A stretch of DNA of 24,209 nucleotides from JBCCEV01 sp039030125 (GCA_039030125.1 JBCCEV010000055.1:1-24209); one strand, 5' to 3'. Numbered from the stretch's first letter, positions 14,859-21,613 are shown. The notes: generated by a model from the sequence alone, not told the origin. A program made the numbers and translations.

Positions 14859-15557
14859 TTAGGCCACGGCTTGTTGACAATCGCCCGAGTGTAATTTGGT
14901 GGCCAGCTCACGGACCGCTTGTTGGTTTATCGTCCCCGTTCGAGACCCTTGACACAAGGCCGAGCGAAAGCCTAAATAGTCCGGCGTCAGCGGTAGATAC
15001 GCGCTCAAGTGCGAGATATCCAGGCTACCCGCCAGGCCACACAGTAATCCTGCATCGCGCGCGCTCTCGACGAACCGGCGTACCCCGTCAATTCCGATTT
15101 TCGTGCCCAAAGCACCGCTGGTTTTATCGGCAGTGTCCAGCATGGCACCCTTGAAGCCGAGATCCGCGAGGTCCCGACACATCGAATTGGTAACGCCAAA
15201 TTCGACGACAATCACCGCGATCGCTGGCATGGCTCGATTCAATACGTTTTCGAGGATCGCTTTATATGCTTGATTTAAGCCGCGCGCATTCACGCCCACT
15301 TTAATGTAGGACAACTCAACGGATTCTAATTCCCCCACGAGGTCACCGTAGCGCGAGGGATCGTCCCAGTGATCACCGAGCGTCGCGGAAACAGGCAAAC
15401 GCCCGTCCAGTGACCGCACAAGATCTGCGAGGTCCGTGGCTGGCAGCATGCCGAGCGCCCCGGCCTTGGGATTTTTCAAATCGATCCAGTCCGCACCGCC
15501 CTTGATCGCAAGGTCCATTTCGCGGGCGTCTTGGACGCTGGCTAATAATCCCGTCAT
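14859..15557 (-). CDS. mfnB: (5-formylfuran-3-yl)methyl phosphate synthase (MfnB/DUF556 family)
   Basis: MfnB is a TIM-barrel enzyme that condenses two glyceraldehyde 3-phosphates to the furan phosphate precursor of methanofuran; bacterial homologues occur in methylotrophs that use a methanofuran analogue. The 232-residue product has GGADWIDLKNPKAGALG (20-36) with Asp26/Lys28 at the expected active-site positions, SYIKVGVN (83-90) and MLDTADKTSGALG (139-151) with a second lysine. I chose the ATG at 15557 because family members begin with an LLASV-like strand; an ATG at 15587 would add ten residues and overlap the upstream gene by 20 bases. Neither has a strong Shine-Dalgarno. It is flanked by DUF447 and pterin dehydratase genes in the same direction. 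Confidence 0.9.
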   Translation of the reverse strand: MTGLLASVQDAREMDLAIKGGADWIDLKNPKAGALGMLPATDLADLVRSLDGRLPVSATLGDHWDDPSRYGDLVGELESVELSYIKVGVNARGLNQAYKAILENVLNRAMPAIAVIVVEFGVTNSMCRDLADLGFKGAMLDTADKTSGALGTKIGIDGVRRFVESARDAGLLCGLAGSLDISHLSAYLPLTPDYLGFRSALCQGSRTGTINQQAVRELATKLHSGDCQQAVA

Positions 15558-15567
15558 CGGATGTGTT

Positions 15568-16137
15568 TTATAGTTGCAACGCAACATGGCGTGGATGTGC
15601 CGCCACGGCTTCGGTCAGCCAGCGCCAGGCCTCTAACTCATTTTCGCCACCGGTTTTGGCAACCGCGGTGTGTAAATATTTCATTTCACTTGCGACCTTA
15701 TCGGGGCTCAAGAACTCCAAGCGGGAAATCAAGATAGCCGCTTCCACGATCGCGGCCTGCGCCCGATTAAATCCTTGAAATTCACCATGGATCGCCCTCG
15801 CCAGCACTTTACAGAAAAATACCGGCCGTTGTTCATCGGCAATCATCTCATCGACTTCCAACTCATAGTGCACCAGGGCATCGGCCAGTCGCCAACCCGA
15901 AATGAGATCCGTGCGGACAAGGTTGAACTCCCGATGCCCGGTGAGGCAGCCAGCGAAAATCCGCACGTTGTCGGTGAGATTAATAATGGCACTGCGTTCA
16001 CGGCGCAGGTTGTCCAGGGTTGTCGATGGCACAAACGGGGCCAGGCGAACGCGCCCGTCGACCCAGCGGAATCCCATGGGCGTGACATGACACGTCCCGG
16101 CGGCCGTTTGTGTGGTGATGATAGCTTCGATGATCAC
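15568..16137 (-). CDS. DUF447 family protein (associated with H4MPT-linked C1 genes)
   Basis: A 189-residue DUF447 protein. The N-terminal strand IIEAIITTQTAAGTCHVTPMGFRW and the segments RSAIINLTDNVRIFAGCLTG and GFNRAQAAIVEAAILISR are characteristic; the fold is related to flavin-binding split barrels, and family members in archaea and methylotrophs usually lie near tetrahydromethanopterin or methanofuran genes. The precise reaction is not established. The start is GTG at 16137 with only a weak purine stretch before it, and the start MIIEAII matches the family. It is the first gene of the DUF447-mfnB-pterin dehydratase operon and divergent from pqqA across a 303-base control region. Confidence 0.86.
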   Translation of the reverse strand: MIIEAIITTQTAAGTCHVTPMGFRWVDGRVRLAPFVPSTTLDNLRRERSAIINLTDNVRIFAGCLTGHREFNLVRTDLISGWRLADALVHYELEVDEMIADEQRPVFFCKVLARAIHGEFQGFNRAQAAIVEAAILISRLEFLSPDKVASEMKYLHTAVAKTGGENELEAWRWLTEAVAAHPRHVALQL

Positions 16138-16168
16138 AATCTGCGTTGTTCCGTCGGTCCACTACAAA

Positions 16169-16184
16169 TGGTTGTTTACAACCA
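16169..16184. repeat. Palindrome TGGTTGT-TT-ACAACCA upstream of DUF447 and pqqA
   Basis: Seven-base perfect arms with a two-base centre, 32 bases upstream of the DUF447 start and about 150 bases upstream of the sigma-54-like site. It is followed on the plus strand by GTTTTTT. Its distance would suit an activator site for pqqA or an operator for DUF447. The stem is short and AT-containing, so a terminator role is less likely. Confidence 0.55.
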
Positions 16185-16317
16185 GTTTTTTGGCTATTGA
16201 AGACCAGCACACCGGCCCCGCGCCGAAGGGCCACCGGCGCATGGCCAATAGCCGCACTAACTCCATGAAACGCTTAGCATTAGTGAATACACCAAGGATC
16301 CACCGTAAGCGCTCAAT

Positions 16318-16333
16318 TTGGCACGTATGCTGC
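16318..16333 (+). promoter_or_regulatory. Candidate sigma-54 (RpoN) promoter ahead of pqqA
   Basis: TTGGCACG-N4-CTGC matches the -24/-12 consensus TGGCACG-N4-TTGC at every position but one, and keeps the invariant GG and GC dinucleotides with exactly ten bases between them. Predicted transcription start is near 16345, giving a leader of about 95 bases before the pqqA ATG. No activator gene is in the window, so regulation by an enhancer-binding protein is inference. Confidence 0.5.
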
Positions 16334-16391
16334 GTAGCCAAAGGCGTTATCCGAAGGCGCTTTTTGCAGCGCTGACGGGCGACACTTCGAG

Positions 16392-16407
16392 GCTGGCTCC
16401 GGCCAGC
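16392..16407 (+). repeat. GC-rich hairpin in the pqqA leader
   Basis: GCTGGC (16392-16397) and GCCAGC (16402-16407) form a six-pair stem with a TCCG loop. It lies between the candidate promoter and the pqqA start and lacks a T-tract, so it would be a leader or mRNA-stabilising element rather than a terminator. Confidence 0.5.
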
Positions 16408-16440
16408 TATCTTGCAATAACAAATGGGGAGTCTCTCACC

Positions 16441-16515
16441 ATGAAATGGGAAGCACCTTCCTACAACGACGTGCGCTTCGGTTTCGAAGTCACGATGTAC
16501 ATCAACAACCGTTAA
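16441..16515 (+). CDS. pqqA: PQQ precursor peptide PqqA
   Basis: PqqA is the ribosomally made peptide whose Glu and Tyr are crosslinked by PqqE, with PqqD as chaperone, and trimmed to form PQQ. The 24-residue peptide begins MKWEAPSYNDVRFGFE and has the required spacing of Glu16, three residues, Tyr20 (EVTMY), then INNR at the end, the short form common in gammaproteobacteria. GGGGAG nine bases before the ATG fixes the start; a longer frame upstream has no family support. It is directly upstream of pqqC, D and E, separated by a strong hairpin, which agrees with the need for more PqqA than enzymes. Confidence 0.97.
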   Translation: MKWEAPSYNDVRFGFEVTMYINNR

Positions 16516-16522
16516 TGTACAT

Positions 16523-16548
16523 CTTAGGGGTCCCTCGGGACCCCTAAG
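16523..16548 (+). terminator. Strong hairpin between pqqA and pqqC (attenuating terminator or mRNA-stabilising element)
   Basis: CTTAGGGGTCC (16523-16533) pairs perfectly with GGACCCCTAAG (16538-16548) around a CTCG tetraloop, starting eight bases after the pqqA stop. Only three T residues follow, so termination is probably partial. In other bacteria a hairpin in this place allows pqqA to be made in excess over the following genes; that role here is inferred. Confidence 0.8.
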
Positions 16549-16584
16549 TTTCCACTCAATCTAGAACTTAAGAAAGCCAGATCT

Positions 16585-17340
16585 TTGCAGTTTGCAGTGC
16601 GACGTCCAAGCCTGTCCAACGATGCTCCGTGGTCGAGAGAGGAATTCGAACGGCGCTTACGCGACAAAGAGCGCTACTATCACATCCACCATCCGTTCCA
16701 CATTCGCATGAATAGTGGTGAGCTGGAACGTGAAGCGGTCTGTGGCTGGGTTGCAAACCGCTTCTATTATCAAACCAGTATTCCTGTCAAAGACGCAGCG
16801 ATCATGGCCAACTGCCGCGAGCGCGATGCGCGGCGGCAATGGGTGCAACGCATCATCGACCACGACGGACAAGACGGCGAGGACGGCGGGATCGAAGCTT
16901 GGTTGCAACTTGGCGAGGCCGTTGGGCTCACCCGCGACGAACTGCTTGACGAGCGCCATGTCCTGCCCGGCGTCAGATTTCCAATCGATGCCTATGTCAA
17001 CTTCGCTCGCGCGGCGAGCTTTGAGGAAGCGGCTTGTTCGTCGCTGACAGAACTTTTTGCCCCCAAGATCCATCAAAAACGTCTGGATAACTGGCCCGAG
17101 TTCTACCCTTGGATCGAAGCACAAGGTTACAACTACTTTCGCAAACGCCTTTCAGAAGCCCGGCGTGACGTTGAGCATGGTCTACAAATCACGCTTGACG
17201 CATTTCTCACGCGTACCGAGCAGGAATATGCGTTGAACATACTGCAGTTCAAACTCGATATCCTGTGGACCATGCTTGACGCGATGTGGATGGCCTATGT
17301 CGCGGAAATGCCACCGTTTGCGGGTTGTGAGTCGCCCTGA
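16585..17340 (+). CDS. pqqC: Pyrroloquinoline-quinone synthase PqqC
   Basis: PqqC is a cofactorless oxidase that carries out ring closure and the final eight-electron oxidation to PQQ. The 251-residue product has DKERYYHIHHPFH (27-39), the helix containing ANRFYYQ (57-63), RRQWVQRIIDHDG (83-95) and QGYNYFRKRL, all typical active-site segments of the all-helical fold. I take the TTG at 16585 as start: AAGAAAG lies eight bases upstream and it gives the usual length, while the GTG four codons later has no Shine-Dalgarno. The stop overlaps the pqqD start as TGATG. The pqqA-pqqC order skips pqqB, which lies in the moaDE operon. Confidence 0.95.
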   Translation: MQFAVRRPSLSNDAPWSREEFERRLRDKERYYHIHHPFHIRMNSGELEREAVCGWVANRFYYQTSIPVKDAAIMANCRERDARRQWVQRIIDHDGQDGEDGGIEAWLQLGEAVGLTRDELLDERHVLPGVRFPIDAYVNFARAASFEEAACSSLTELFAPKIHQKRLDNWPEFYPWIEAQGYNYFRKRLSEARRDVEHGLQITLDAFLTRTEQEYALNILQFKLDILWTMLDAMWMAYVAEMPPFAGCESP

Positions 17341-17612
17341 TGGCGTCGATAACGGGAGAATCGGTGCCAAGCATTGCGGCAGGATACCGATTGCAATGGG
17401 AAGAAGCGCAAAATGGTTATGTGCTGCTCTACCCTGAAGGCGTGGTTCAGCTCAACGGGAGCTCGGCGGAGATCATGAAGCGGATTGACGGCGAGCAAAC
17501 TGTCGCCGGTATTATCGTTGATCTCAAGAACGCTTTTCCAGGCGCCGAACTTGATGATGATGTGATTGCATTTCTAGACGTGGCAGCTAACAACGGGTGG
17601 CTCGATGTCTAG
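17340..17612 (+). CDS. pqqD: PQQ biosynthesis peptide chaperone PqqD
   Basis: PqqD is a small winged-helix-type RiPP recognition protein that binds PqqA and presents it to the radical SAM enzyme PqqE. The 90-residue product has the family pattern: AGYRLQWEEAQNGYVLLYPEG, VVQLNGSSAEIMKRIDGEQTV and a final DVAANNGWLDV. The ATG overlaps the pqqC stop by one base, and the end overlaps pqqE by eight bases, so pqqC-D-E should be translated in step. Confidence 0.95.
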   Translation: MASITGESVPSIAAGYRLQWEEAQNGYVLLYPEGVVQLNGSSAEIMKRIDGEQTVAGIIVDLKNAFPGAELDDDVIAFLDVAANNGWLDV

Positions 17613-18753
17613 CAATCCCGATGTCGCGAGCGCCGCCAATCTCCGCGGTAAGCCTCTGTGGCTGCTCGCCGAACTAACCTATAAGTGTCCTTTGCAATGC
17701 CCCTATTGCTCAAATCCAATTGAGATCGCCAAATTCAATAATGAACTTTCGACTGACGACTGGATCCGGGTATTTCAGCAGGCGCGAACAATGGGCGCCA
17801 TGCAACTCGGCCTCTCCGGCGGCGAGCCGCTGGTTAGACGCGACCTTGAGACGCTCGTCGCCGAAGGCCGGAAACTCGGCTATTACAGCAATCTGATCAC
17901 GTCCGGCGTCGGCATGAACGAAGACCGGGTGGCGAAGCTCAAAGAGGCCGGACTTGACCACATTCAAATTAGCTTTCAGGCCAGCGACCAGGAATTGAAT
18001 GACTTTATCGGCGGCACGTCGAGCTTCCAGCACAAGCTGGAAATGGCGCGCGCCGTTAAAGCCCAGGGTTATCCGATGGTGCTCAATATCGTGCTGCACC
18101 GGGAAAATATTGAGCATATTGATGACATTATTCGCATGACCATCGAGTTGAAAGCGGATTACGTCGAACTGGCGAGCACGCAATATTACGGTTGGTCGAA
18201 GATCAATATCGAGCGCTTGTTGCCGACCCGCGAGCAACTCCTACGCGCCGAAAAGATCGCACACCAATATCAAGACAAAACCCAAGGGATGAAAATCCTT
18301 TACGTGGTCCCCGACTACTTTGAGGATCGACCCAAAGCTTGCATGAACGGCTGGGGTTCCATTTTTCTGACCATCGCACCCGACGGCTCAGCGCTTCCTT
18401 GCCACGCAGCGGCGCAACTTCCGGGCTTCGCATTTCCCAACGTCCGTGACAACTCGATCGATGAAATCTGGAACGATAGCGAAGCGTTCAACCGCTTCCG
18501 CGGCTTCGAATGGATGCAGGAGCCGTGCCGGAGCTGTCCTGAAAAAGAAAAGGATTTCGGCGGCTGCCGCTGTCAGGCGTTCATGATGACCGGTGACGCT
18601 ACGGCTACCGATCCGGTCTGTGCCAAGTCACCTCACCACCAAACGTTGGTTGATAATGTTGATCGGATAACAACCGCGCCAGCGCCGGGCGAAGAGAAAC
18701 CACTGGTGTTTCGAAACATGCGTAATTCAAAGGCGCTGGCGAACCCGGTCTAA
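17605..18753 (+). CDS. pqqE: PqqA peptide cyclase PqqE (radical SAM/SPASM)
   Basis: PqqE forms the carbon-carbon bond between Glu and Tyr of PqqA. The 382-residue product has the radical SAM motif CPLQCPYC (Cys28, Cys32, Cys35), SGGEP at 71-75, and a C-terminal SPASM region with cysteines at 246, 266, 308, 311, 321, 323 and 339 for two auxiliary clusters. The ATG lies within the end of pqqD. No pqqF/G protease gene follows; the last four bases overlap the convergent folP gene, so the operon ends here. PqqA trimming must use a protease encoded elsewhere. Confidence 0.97.
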   Translation: MSSNPDVASAANLRGKPLWLLAELTYKCPLQCPYCSNPIEIAKFNNELSTDDWIRVFQQARTMGAMQLGLSGGEPLVRRDLETLVAEGRKLGYYSNLITSGVGMNEDRVAKLKEAGLDHIQISFQASDQELNDFIGGTSSFQHKLEMARAVKAQGYPMVLNIVLHRENIEHIDDIIRMTIELKADYVELASTQYYGWSKINIERLLPTREQLLRAEKIAHQYQDKTQGMKILYVVPDYFEDRPKACMNGWGSIFLTIAPDGSALPCHAAAQLPGFAFPNVRDNSIDEIWNDSEAFNRFRGFEWMQEPCRSCPEKEKDFGGCRCQAFMMTGDATATDPVCAKSPHHQTLVDNVDRITTAPAPGEEKPLVFRNMRNSKALANPV

Positions 18754-19562
18754 GGCTGTTCCGATTGACGCGCTAGAAGCGCTTGTGTCAGCTCAAGCGC
18801 CTGCCGGTTGGCGCGAACATCGTGAACGCGAAATATATCGACGCCAGCAATGGCCCCCCAGACCGTGCTGGCACAGGTTGCGCCGACCAAGGATTTAGGA
18901 TCGGTTTCGCGACAAATCGCGCCCATGAAACGCTTGCGGCTGGCTCCCAAAAGCATTGGATAACCCAAAGCCTTAAACGAACTCAGCGCGTTCATCAGCG
19001 CTAAATTGTGCTCTCGAGTTTTTCCAAACCCAATGCCAACATCGATAACGATTTTTGCCTGTTCGATACCCGCGGCCCGTGCATGCTGCGCACGCTCGGC
19101 CAGATAGGTTGAGACTTCATCCACGACGTCCTGATATTGGGGCGTATCCTGCATTGTCTGCGGGTCGTTCTGCATGTGCATCAACACAATCGTGCAACTC
19201 GTGCTGGCGACGAGGTCCAGCATCTCGGGATCACTGCCGCCAGAAACGTCATTGACCATTCGTGCCCCGACTTCGATCGCCGCTCGCGCAACCTCAACAA
19301 GGCGCGTGTCGACGCTAATGGCAATGTTTGCAGGCAACTTTTTCGCGAGGCCACTTATCACGGGAACGACACGGCGATGTTGTTCTTCAGCGCTTACTGG
19401 TTCCGCTCCCGGACGCGTCGACTCCCCGCCTATGTCGATAATCGACGCCCCTTCTTCAACCATCAGCAGGGCGTGGTTCATCGCCTCATCATGCGTAGCA
19501 TGCTGGCCCCCGTCAGAAAAGCTATCTGGGGTTACATTTAAAATGCCCATGATCGCGGCCAT
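18750..19562 (-). CDS. folP: Dihydropteroate synthase FolP
   Basis: FolP joins 6-hydroxymethyl-7,8-dihydropterin diphosphate to p-aminobenzoate in folate synthesis. The 270-residue TIM barrel has NVTPDSFSDGG (9-19), GGESTRPGA (45-53), SVDT (83-86), NDVSGG (104-109), GFGK and GASRKRF, the full set of substrate-binding loops. The N-terminus is short, beginning only a few residues before the first strand. A good Shine-Dalgarno (GGAAAGAAGG) seven bases before the ATG at 19562 supports it. The usual DPG before IGFGK is DVG, a mild departure. The motif set fits true FolP better than the DHPS-like C1-carrier proteins. No folC or glmM is adjacent. Confidence 0.94.
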   Translation of the reverse strand: MAAIMGILNVTPDSFSDGGQHATHDEAMNHALLMVEEGASIIDIGGESTRPGAEPVSAEEQHRRVVPVISGLAKKLPANIAISVDTRLVEVARAAIEVGARMVNDVSGGSDPEMLDLVASTSCTIVLMHMQNDPQTMQDTPQYQDVVDEVSTYLAERAQHARAAGIEQAKIVIDVGIGFGKTREHNLALMNALSSFKALGYPMLLGASRKRFMGAICRETDPKSLVGATCASTVWGAIAGVDIFRVHDVRANRQALELTQALLARQSEQP

Positions 19563-19585
19563 GCGCGTGCCTTCTTTCCGCTGAC

Positions 19586-20536
19586 TTATTCGAGTTTATC
19601 GACCATGCGATCGGCTGCCCGCACGAGCGCATCGATCATGGGTTTCTCCCCAGAAAGGTGACCGGCGCTTCGGACCAGCTCAAATTCCGAACCGGGTATC
19701 GCTTGATGAAGCTGCCAACCCGACTGCGCGGGACAAGTGATATCTCGCATCCCGTGAACAATAGTCACTGGCACGGGCGGGAGTTTAGAGACCTCATCGA
19801 GAATTTGATTCTCAGCGATGAAGTATCCGTTTTTGGCGTAGTGCATCTCGATCTTTGCTTTTGCGACCAGCGCGCGCATTGATTCAGAGTTGTTCTCACC
19901 AATGTTATCGAGTGAAAACGTTACAACAGCGAGTGACCAATCGCCCCACGCTTTTGCCGTTTTCTCGGAAACTGGTTGGTTTTCAGAGAAAATCTGGTCA
20001 TGGAAAAACCCGATTGCATCATCCGGCAGGTGACCGCCTATCGCTTGCAATAACCGATGCCATGCCTCTGGTAAAAGTAACGACGCACCCGCTTTGAAAA
20101 ACCACAGCACATCAGCCTGGCGCGCGAGGAAGCTTCCCCGCAACACCATCCCCAGTACCCGTCCCGGATGCGTTTGGGCGTAAACCAGTGCGAGTGCCGC
20201 GCCCCACGAGCCTCCAAACAACAGCCACTTTTCAATACCGAAATGGTTGCGGACGACCTCCAAATCACTCACCAGGTCGTGGGTGGTATTTGCCTCCACG
20301 CCGCCGTAAGGCTCCGAGCGCCCGGCACCGCGCTGATCAAAGAGGATGATCCTGTAGCATTCGGGGTCGAAAAATTGACGATGATCGGCCTTGCATCCAG
20401 AGCCCGGCCCACCATGCAAGAACACGGCAGGAATGCCATTGGGATTGCCGGATTCTTCGGCGTAAATACGATGTCCGCCCGTGACCTCCAGCATGGCTGT
20501 CCCGCGCGGCTCAATGGCCGGATAAAGCGCTCGCAT
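19586..20536 (-). CDS. pip: Proline iminopeptidase (alpha/beta hydrolase, S33 family)
   Basis: A cytoplasmic serine peptidase that releases N-terminal proline from peptides. The 316-residue product has HGGPG (41-45) for the oxyanion hole, DQRGAGRS (67-74), the nucleophile elbow GGSWG (108-112, Ser110), Asp265 in HGMRDITCP and His293 in SAGH, giving a complete triad. Length and start (RALYPAIEP) match the family. The ATG at 20536 lies four bases after the stop of the upstream secreted-protein gene, with a weak Shine-Dalgarno; a longer frame runs into that gene. It is 23 bases before folP and probably cotranscribed. A few relatives act on other amides, but proline iminopeptidase is the best call. 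Confidence 0.93.
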   Translation of the reverse strand: MRALYPAIEPRGTAMLEVTGGHRIYAEESGNPNGIPAVFLHGGPGSGCKADHRQFFDPECYRIILFDQRGAGRSEPYGGVEANTTHDLVSDLEVVRNHFGIEKWLLFGGSWGAALALVYAQTHPGRVLGMVLRGSFLARQADVLWFFKAGASLLLPEAWHRLLQAIGGHLPDDAIGFFHDQIFSENQPVSEKTAKAWGDWSLAVVTFSLDNIGENNSESMRALVAKAKIEMHYAKNGYFIAENQILDEVSKLPPVPVTIVHGMRDITCPAQSGWQLHQAIPGSEFELVRSAGHLSGEKPMIDALVRAADRMVDKLE

Positions 20537-20540
20537 GGAA

Positions 20541-21494
20541 TCAGATGTCTTGCAGGATCTCTTCCCGGCGCCGCAAAAACTCATCGTTATCAATAAGGCC
20601 GCGGTTCCTCAGGTCCTCTAGTGTGGTGAGCCGCTCTTCAATACTTTTTGCATTCCCCGCTTGCTGCAGGTCCTGCAATTGCTTTCTGAGCCGCGCCATC
20701 TCCTCACGCATTTCGCGGCGTTCCATCGTCAACTGCGCAGCCGCCTCTTCGGCACGCTTCTCTTGGCGACGGACGGCCTCGGGCATCTGCGCTTGCTGGT
20801 AGGCAATTGCGGCGCCGGCAAGATCAAGTTCAATCCAATCAGAGCGCAGCTGATTACCCGTATTGTGTATGATCACGCCACCGGTCGTTACGATTTTTCC
20901 TGGCATCGGGCCTTTATCACGGCGACTGCCTACCTTGAAATGAACGCCTCTGTAGTCGTCCGTGATGCCAAACGAACCTTCGACCTGCTTCTTCGACTTA
21001 TCGAGGCGACGGCGGTAATCGCCAATAATGATGTGTAGTTGGTCGTTAACGTAAAACGCGCGCCCCGCGGTCCATTCTTTTTCTTTCGCTAAATCTAGAA
21101 GCACATCCGCGTACCCACGTACGTTGAAGGTAACATCCTCAGACGGCTTCGCTTTGGCTAATGCTTGCGGTAAATAGCGGCTCAATTTATCAATCTGGGA
21201 GCGATTGAATACCGGCGCCGACTGTTCATCACGAAATACGCCGCCTTCGATCCACAACTCTAATCCAGACAGCGCTAGTTTGAGCTGTGTTTTGTCGATG
21301 GTAACTGGGTGTTGATTGGGACCAGTGTCCTTGGCGTCCTGTGGAACGAGGCGCATATACTGCTCGTTAAGTTCCCAGACCACGGCATTGATCACTTCTC
21401 TCTCGAAAAGCTTGGGAATGAGATCGAGGGCGAATACCGGGCCGCTGGCCATGACGGCGATGGTGCAGCAAATTCTTAACGCGTTCGGCAACAT
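20541..21494 (-). CDS. Secreted coiled-coil protein with C-terminal SHOCT-like domain, function unknown
   Basis: The 317-residue product begins with a signal peptide (MLPNALRICCTIAVMASGPVFA, likely cut after Ala22), so it should reach the periplasm. The middle is mixed alpha/beta with no motif I recognise. Residues about 240-280 are a charged heptad-rich coiled coil (EKRAEEAAAQLTMERREMREEM), and the last 34 residues (EERLTTLEDLRNRGLIDNDEF) look like a SHOCT short helical domain. I chose the ATG at 21494: an extended -10 box (21520-21525) overlaps the next upstream ATG, and GAGAAAA precedes this one. It precedes pip and folP in the same direction. Function unknown; a periplasmic scaffold or envelope role is possible. 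Confidence 0.8.
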   Translation of the reverse strand: MLPNALRICCTIAVMASGPVFALDLIPKLFEREVINAVVWELNEQYMRLVPQDAKDTGPNQHPVTIDKTQLKLALSGLELWIEGGVFRDEQSAPVFNRSQIDKLSRYLPQALAKAKPSEDVTFNVRGYADVLLDLAKEKEWTAGRAFYVNDQLHIIIGDYRRRLDKSKKQVEGSFGITDDYRGVHFKVGSRRDKGPMPGKIVTTGGVIIHNTGNQLRSDWIELDLAGAAIAYQQAQMPEAVRRQEKRAEEAAAQLTMERREMREEMARLRKQLQDLQQAGNAKSIEERLTTLEDLRNRGLIDNDEFLRRREEILQDI

Positions 21495-21509
21495 TACGCT
21501 TTTCTCAGC

Positions 21510-21550
21510 TAACCGCTCCATTATAGCAATGGAACCCAACTAAGCGGTTA
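21510..21550 (-). promoter_or_regulatory. Extended -10 promoter flanked by an 8-bp inverted repeat
   Basis: On the minus strand TGCTATAAT (TATAAT at 21520-21525) is a full extended -10 element; a start near 21510 would give a short leader with GAGAAAA before the ATG at 21494. The -35 region is not canonical. TAACCGCT (21510-21517) and AGCGGTTA (21543-21550) are exact reverse complements that bracket the -10 and would suit an operator. The right arm belongs to the octamer repeated in the array at 3273-3320. Confidence 0.55.
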
Positions 21551-21579
21551 AGACCTCGAAACGACCTGGACGTTCGCGC

Positions 21580-21613
21580 AAAAAAAAAGGCGTGTCCCGA
21601 TAAGAACACGCCT
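21580..21613 (-). terminator. Rho-independent terminator of the porin gene
   Basis: Reading leftwards, AGGCGTGT (from 21613) pairs with ACACGCCT (ending at 21588) around a ten-base loop and runs directly into a T-tract of nine. It lies 37 bases after the porin stop and is the clearest intrinsic terminator in the window. Confidence 0.92.

Larger units (their letters stand above)
16138..16440. promoter_or_regulatory. Divergent control region between the DUF447 operon and pqqA
   Basis: A 303-base stretch with no convincing gene. It holds, left to right: a 7-bp-arm palindrome at 16169-16184 followed by a short T run; a second pair of arms GGCTATTG (16192-16199) and CAATAGCC (16246-16253) enclosing a GC-rich stretch; a sigma-54-like promoter at 16318-16333; and GC-rich hairpins at about 16356-16371 and 16392-16407 inside the predicted pqqA leader. 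The pqqA Shine-Dalgarno GGGGAG is nine bases before the ATG. A few short open frames here have no start context. Confidence 0.6.

Noticed and set aside
16169..16191. Palindrome plus T run as an intrinsic terminator
   Set aside because: The stem is only seven pairs with a two-base centre, and no plus-strand transcript arrives from the left, since the neighbour is divergent.
16318..16440. Upstream extension of pqqA
   Set aside because: The added residues do not fit the PqqA family, whereas the ATG at 16441 has a good Shine-Dalgarno and gives the usual 24 residues.
17710..18237. 175-codon minus-strand open frame inside pqqE
   Set aside because: It is fully covered by the radical SAM domain of pqqE and has no start signal.
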